Assembly: GCA_902406105.1 (NCBI GenBank)
Contig: CABPCP010000092.1
Span: 1-8,729 of the forward strand
DNA: 8,729 bases
Direction of reading: 5' to 3'
Origin: an uncultured Mordavella sp.
Lineage (GTDB): Bacteria > Bacillota > Clostridia > Lachnospirales > Lachnospiraceae
Below are positions 6,285 to 8,729 of this stretch, in pieces; the first letter of the stretch is position 1, and each line of letters opens with the position of its first letter. The notes beneath the pieces are model-generated. The model did no database searches. It was given only the letters and a program-made list of their open reading frames with translations, and was not told where the DNA came from. The position numbers and the translations under genes are program-made.

Positions 6285-7232
6285 CTATTTCACCAATTCC
6301 CTCCATCTCTTGTTCTCTTTCAGGAATCCGCAGGCCGCATCATCCCGGAAAGACTGCTTCAGATCTTCTTTCAGCCGGGCTGTAAATTCCGGTCTCCTTT
6401 CTTTGAAATCCATGTGTCTATAGAGAAATGATTCCCGGAAACTGCCGATCTCTTCCACACAGGACAGCATTTCTTCCATAATCGCGACGGCGGTCTCTTC
6501 GTCCTGCTCCATCACCGCCAGATCCAGTCCGGAAGAAATCTCATAATACCGGCCCATCTCAAAACACCGGGCCGCCTCTGTCATCTGAGCGTAAGAGAAT
6601 AACAGCTCTTCGTAGGTTTTCGCCGCCTCTTCCATCCTGTCCGTTCTCCGGTATACCTCCGCCTGCTTCCGTTTCCGCTCCGGGTTCTCCTTAGAAAAAT
6701 AGTCCAGATATCTTTGCGCTTCCTCGTATTCTTCCCGTCTCATACAAAGAGAAAACATGGCGTCCGCCGCCCCGCGTCTCGCTTCCTCATCGCCGCTTCG
6801 GAAAGCCTCCTGATAACATTGTGTGATCAGGGCATCCTGCTCCTTTGTCTCCGGGCACTTCTCTAAAATCCGCCTGCCATCCAGCAGCACTCCGATCTGC
6901 CAGTGCAGCCGACCGCTGCCCGGATACTCTTTCAGCCACGCTTTCGCCTGCTCCACCCCTTCTTCATAGCTTCGCTCCTGGAAGATCCGGTCTAATTCCT
7001 GGATAATATGACAGACCTCTTCCGCCGTCAGTTCCTTCTGAAAAGACAGCAAAGTGTCCAGCGTAATGCCGAGAAGCCGGGCAATAGGCGCCAGCAGCGC
7101 AATGTCCGGGAGAGAATTCCCATTCTCCCACTTATTGACCGCCGGGGCCGTCACGCCCAGACGGACGGCCATTTCCTCCTGCGTCAGATTCTTCTCTTTC
7201 CGGTATTTCCGTATGACTTCTCCAATCTCCAT
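6285..7232 (-). CDS. XRE family transcriptional regulator with TPR-like C-terminal region
   Basis: A soluble regulator of 315 residues. Residues 2-63 are a Cro/CI-type helix-turn-helix: IRKYRKEKNLTQEEMAVRLGVTAPAVNKWENG, with recognition helix around 28-38, then the LPDIALLAPIARLLGITLDTLL tail. Residues 70-315 are all-helical with degenerate tetratricopeptide-like pairs (YEEGVEQAKAWLKEYPG, YEEAQRYLDYFSKENPE, MEEAAKTYEELLFSY), usual in Clostridia regulators that sense peptides or protein partners; the ligand is unknown. The ATG at 7232 is chosen because AAAGGAGG lies eight bases upstream and a promoter -10 box lies at 7281-7286, inside the longer frame that begins at 7307. It is divergent from the selenoprotein gene and may control it through the two dyads between them. 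Confidence 0.9.
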   Translation of the reverse strand: MEIGEVIRKYRKEKNLTQEEMAVRLGVTAPAVNKWENGNSLPDIALLAPIARLLGITLDTLLSFQKELTAEEVCHIIQELDRIFQERSYEEGVEQAKAWLKEYPGSGRLHWQIGVLLDGRRILEKCPETKEQDALITQCYQEAFRSGDEEARRGAADAMFSLCMRREEYEEAQRYLDYFSKENPERKRKQAEVYRRTDRMEEAAKTYEELLFSYAQMTEAARCFEMGRYYEISSGLDLAVMEQDEETAVAIMEEMLSCVEEIGSFRESFLYRHMDFKERRPEFTARLKEDLKQSFRDDAACGFLKENKRWRELVK

Positions 7233-7280
7233 TTGTTCAGCCTCCTTTTGCTTTCTTTGCATCGGCCTCTGCTTATTCTT

Positions 7281-7309
7281 ATCATAACGGACCGGATGGG
7301 AAACCACAA
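7281..7309 (-). promoter_or_regulatory. Promoter of the XRE gene
   Basis: On the minus strand TTGTGG (7304-7309), a 17-bp spacer, then TATGAT (7281-7286), which matches the -10 consensus at five of six positions. Transcription would begin near 7274, about 40 nt before the ATG at 7232. Confidence 0.55.
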
Positions 7310-7339
7310 CTGAGCAGATCTTAAATATGGTTCAAAAAA

Positions 7340-7356
7340 ATTAACCGCTGGTTAAT
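7340..7356. promoter_or_regulatory. Perfect dyad ATTAACC-GCT-GGTTAAT, probable operator
   Basis: Seven-base arms with a 3-bp centre, perfectly symmetric, in the divergent region between the XRE and selenoprotein genes. Arm length and position fit a dimeric helix-turn-helix protein. Its centre is 23 bp, about two helical turns, from the second dyad. Binding by the adjacent XRE protein is inference. Confidence 0.5.
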
Positions 7357-7363
7357 CTCCTTT

Positions 7364-7378
7364 TGTAACTTTGTTACA
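7364..7378. promoter_or_regulatory. Perfect dyad TGTAAC-TTT-GTTACA, probable operator
   Basis: Six-base arms with a 3-bp centre. Both dyads contain GTTA/TAAC half-site cores. This one overlaps the place where the -35 box of the selenoprotein promoter should be, so a bound protein would directly affect that promoter. Confidence 0.5.
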
Positions 7379-7399
7379 GAACCCTATGCCGGAATCCCG

Positions 7400-7405
7400 T
7401 ATACT
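7400..7405 (+). promoter_or_regulatory. -10 box of the selenoprotein gene promoter
   Basis: TATACT matches the -10 consensus at five of six positions and lies 50 bp before the start codon. No good -35 box sits 16-18 bp upstream; that place is next to the TGTAAC/GTTACA dyad, which suggests an activated or otherwise regulated promoter. Confidence 0.45.
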
Positions 7406-7455
7406 CTAAACCATCAGCAAAACATTTTATAGATAACAAAAAGGAGGTCTCGCTT

Positions 7456-7752
7456 ATGTTATTTCAATTAGACGAACGTTTATCCCAATACATGAAGGAA
7501 CACCGGCAGAAAGATATCCTGATCACTCCGCAGATGTGCAATACCTGAGGCGGCCCCGTTCTTGATATATCAGCAAGGTTTGTTGATCCGGATGAAGCCG
7601 CTTCCCTGAAGGAAGCAAATTTTCACAGTTTCCCTCACAGTTTCGGTTCTGTCTTTATCCGCCGGATCCCCTTAAGCGCGGAAGACACGGTCACCCTTAG
7701 TTTATCCCGCTTTTTCAAGCGGATCACCGTAAACGGAATCTATTCTGTATAA
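7456..7752 (+). CDS. Small selenoprotein with C-x-x-U motif (in-frame TGA as Sec31)
   Basis: A 98-codon frame runs from ATG 7456 to TAA 7750-7752, interrupted only by TGA at 7546-7548 (codon 31). AAAGGAGGT lies seven bases before the ATG. Reading the TGA as selenocysteine gives C28-N-T-U31-G-G-P, a thioredoxin-like CxxU redox motif. The N-terminal part (MLFQLDERLSQYMKEH) looks helical. The part after the TGA (VLDISARFVDP, SFGSVFIRRIPL, SRFFKRITVNGIYSV) has a normal protein composition and about the length of small IscA/HesB-like or 'CC/Se motif' (seleno)proteins I recall from Clostridia; I cannot assign the family firmly. A hairpin with a GGU loop follows the TGA at 28 nt. Function is probably redox or metal binding in the cytoplasm, since there is no signal peptide. 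The alternative, a nonsense-mutated pseudogene, is less likely. Confidence 0.8.
7548..7603 (+). promoter_or_regulatory. Candidate bacterial SECIS element
   Basis: The core is an 8-bp stem, ATCAGCAA (7569-7576) with TTGTTGAT (7580-7587), one G-U pair, capped by a GGU loop (7577-7579). The first G is 28 nt after the TGA, within the roughly 16-37 nt range described for bacterial SECIS hairpins, and GGU recalls the loop of Escherichia coli fdhF. CCG (7556-7558) can pair with CGG (7589-7591), and a 7-bp lower stem joins 7548-7554 to 7597-7603, so the whole structure starts at the TGA. Pairing was found by eye, without energies. Confidence 0.65.
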
Positions 7753-7757
7753 AAAAC

Positions 7758-7826
7758 TATATGGATTCCTCCCAAACTGTGGTATGATGGAAACATCAAA
7801 ACCGTCAAATGGGAGGAATCCTTATG
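7758..7826 (+). promoter_or_regulatory. Long inverted repeat that masks the AI-2E permease ribosome binding site
   Basis: GGATTCCTCCCA (7763-7774) is the perfect complement of TGGGAGGAATCC (7810-7821). After one T-T mismatch, three more Watson-Crick pairs and a G-U pair extend the stem over the ATG at 7824-7826. In mRNA read through from the selenoprotein gene, the Shine-Dalgarno sequence and start codon would both be paired. The 35-nt loop holds an extended -10 box (7780-7788); transcripts starting there would lack the 5' arm and be open to ribosomes. No T tract follows, so it is not a terminator. Confidence 0.65.
7780..7788 (+). promoter_or_regulatory. Extended -10 promoter of the AI-2E permease gene
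   Basis: TGG followed by TATGAT (7783-7788) fits the TGnTATAAT extended -10 pattern with one mismatch. The -35 region is poor, which extended -10 promoters tolerate. Transcription would start near 7795, inside the loop of the inverted repeat. Confidence 0.5.
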
Positions 7827-8729
7827 AATAAAAAACGAATTGCAATGATCGTGATCGTCATAGCCTTACTGGTGCTTTTTCTGAAATACAGTGATTCGAT
7901 CTTTGGAACATTCACAAATCTTACCGGTATTGTCCGTCCGCTGCTGATCGGATGTGTCTTCGCTTATGTCCTGAATATCCTGGTCACCAGGATCGAGCGG
8001 CTTCCTTTTTTTGCCGCTCCCAGCGCCCCTCTTTACCGGGTGCGGCGCCCAATCAGCATCCTTTGCTCTATCGGGCTGATCCTCGCGGCCATTACCCTGA
8101 TCATCCAGATTGTGATCCCGCAGCTTGCGGACGCCATCGGCGTATTGGTCAAAGAAATCCCATCGGCTATCTCTCAGCTGATCACCTGGATCTCTTCCCG
8201 CAGCAAAGATTGGCCGCAGCTTGAGAAATTCCTGGAATCCTTAAATGTAGACTGGCCCCAGCTGCTTCAGCGCGCCGCCTCACACTTGACCAGCGGGCTG
8301 AGCAATATTTTCTCATCTACCGTATATATCCTGGGCACTATTGGATCTATGATCGTAACTTTGGTTGTGGCGCTGATCTTCTCTATCTACATATTGTCTG
8401 GACGAGAACGGCTCTTCCGTCAATTTCAGACGGTAGCGGAAACCTATTTGAAAAAGAAATGGTACGACCGGCTGGCGCTGGTGATCTCTACGGCCCATGA
8501 TACCTTTACCCGCTTTATCATCGGCCAGTGTACGGAGGCCGTGATCCTTGGCGCCCTTTGCACCATCGGCATGTCAATCTTCCGCTTTCCCTACGCAAGC
8601 ATGATCGGCACCCTGATCGGGGCCACTGCCCTGCTTCCTGTTGTAGGCGCTTACCTGGGCGCGTTTATCGGAGCCTTCATGATCTTTACTGTAAATCCTA
8701 TCCCCGCGCTTGGTTGCCTGGTCGTCATC
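7824..8729 (+). CDS. AI-2E family transporter, partial at the right edge
   Basis: An open frame of 302 codons runs off the window with no stop. It starts at ATG 7824, with GGGAGGAAT just upstream. Membrane segments are visible near residues 5-21, 33-53 and 77-98, then a hydrophilic region (about 100-165) and further segments near 166-191, 232-253 and 256-290. The region TFTRFIIGQCTEAVILGALC...LLPVVGAYLGAFIGAF contains the family's conserved Gln-rich and PxxGAxxGA-like stretch. The family (PF01594, named for the autoinducer-2 exporter TqsA) includes Na+/H+ antiporters and uncharacterised permeases, so the name does not establish the substrate. Full length is usually about 350-400 residues, so the C-terminus is missing here. 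It lies 71 bp after the selenoprotein stop. Confidence 0.92.
   Translation, partial: MNKKRIAMIVIVIALLVLFLKYSDSIFGTFTNLTGIVRPLLIGCVFAYVLNILVTRIERLPFFAAPSAPLYRVRRPISILCSIGLILAAITLIIQIVIPQLADAIGVLVKEIPSAISQLITWISSRSKDWPQLEKFLESLNVDWPQLLQRAASHLTSGLSNIFSSTVYILGTIGSMIVTLVVALIFSIYILSGRERLFRQFQTVAETYLKKKWYDRLALVISTAHDTFTRFIIGQCTEAVILGALCTIGMSIFRFPYASMIGTLIGATALLPVVGAYLGAFIGAFMIFTVNPIPALGCLVVI

Noticed and set aside
7233..7307. 25-residue extension of the XRE protein
   Set aside because: The extension is basic and unstructured and overlaps a good promoter -10 box; the internal ATG has a better ribosome binding site.
7456..7548. Reading the gene as a 30-residue peptide ending at TGA
   Set aside because: The frame remains open and protein-like for 67 more codons, the TGA replaces a redox-motif position, and a hairpin with a GGU loop follows at the expected distance.
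7952..8224. 90-residue plus-strand ORF
   Set aside because: It is a shadow in another frame of the AI-2E permease, which has no stop in this window and so may be missed by a stop-delimited ORF search.
1..8729. CRISPR arrays, tRNA or rRNA genes, insertion sequences
   Set aside because: I saw no regularly spaced repeats, no cloverleaf-like segments and no transposase-like reading frames or paired terminal repeats apart from the short dyads listed.

Overview
The window looks like a chromosomal stretch from an anaerobic Clostridia of the Lachnospiraceae type. The reasons are: near-balanced base composition by eye, strong AGGAGG ribosome binding sites, a small cysteine-rich protein of the DUF6472 type, an XRE regulator with a TPR-like tail, an AI-2E family permease, and an apparent UGA-encoded selenocysteine gene. 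This taxonomic call is inference from gene content; no marker gene is present.

Left part (1-1488). A small MerR-family regulator reads rightward behind a leader with several inverted and direct repeats. It converges on, and overlaps by 9 bp, a leftward EamA/DMT permease.

Centre (622-5794, minus strand). A compact leftward run reads: GT2-GtrA glycosyltransferase, tiny 22-codon ORF, GT4 glycosyltransferase, sensor histidine kinase, OmpR-type response regulator, EamA permease. Spacings are a few bases to a few tens of bases, with stop/start overlaps, so it is very probably one operon for envelope glycolipid or polyprenyl-sugar work with its own two-component system. As sequenced, both glycosyltransferases are broken by a single-base frameshift at or beside a short G/C run. 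Upstream of the first gene lie three A/T-rich 11-bp units that could be response-regulator sites.

Right-centre (5797-7307, minus strand). A terminator, a DUF6472-like four-cysteine protein with its own TATAAT promoter, and an XRE regulator whose start is set by its ribosome binding site and promoter.

Right end (7308-8729, plus strand). This is the most interesting part. Divergent from the XRE gene is a 98-codon gene, easily missed because codon 31 is an in-frame TGA. The TGA sits in a C-N-T-U-G-G-P motif and is followed at the right distance by a hairpin with a GGU apical loop, so this is most likely a small redox selenoprotein. Two perfect dyads lie in the divergent intergenic region. Downstream is an AI-2E family permease (cut by the window edge) whose Shine-Dalgarno sequence and start codon are one arm of a long inverted repeat; the other arm starts just after the selenoprotein stop codon, suggesting that translation from readthrough mRNA is blocked.
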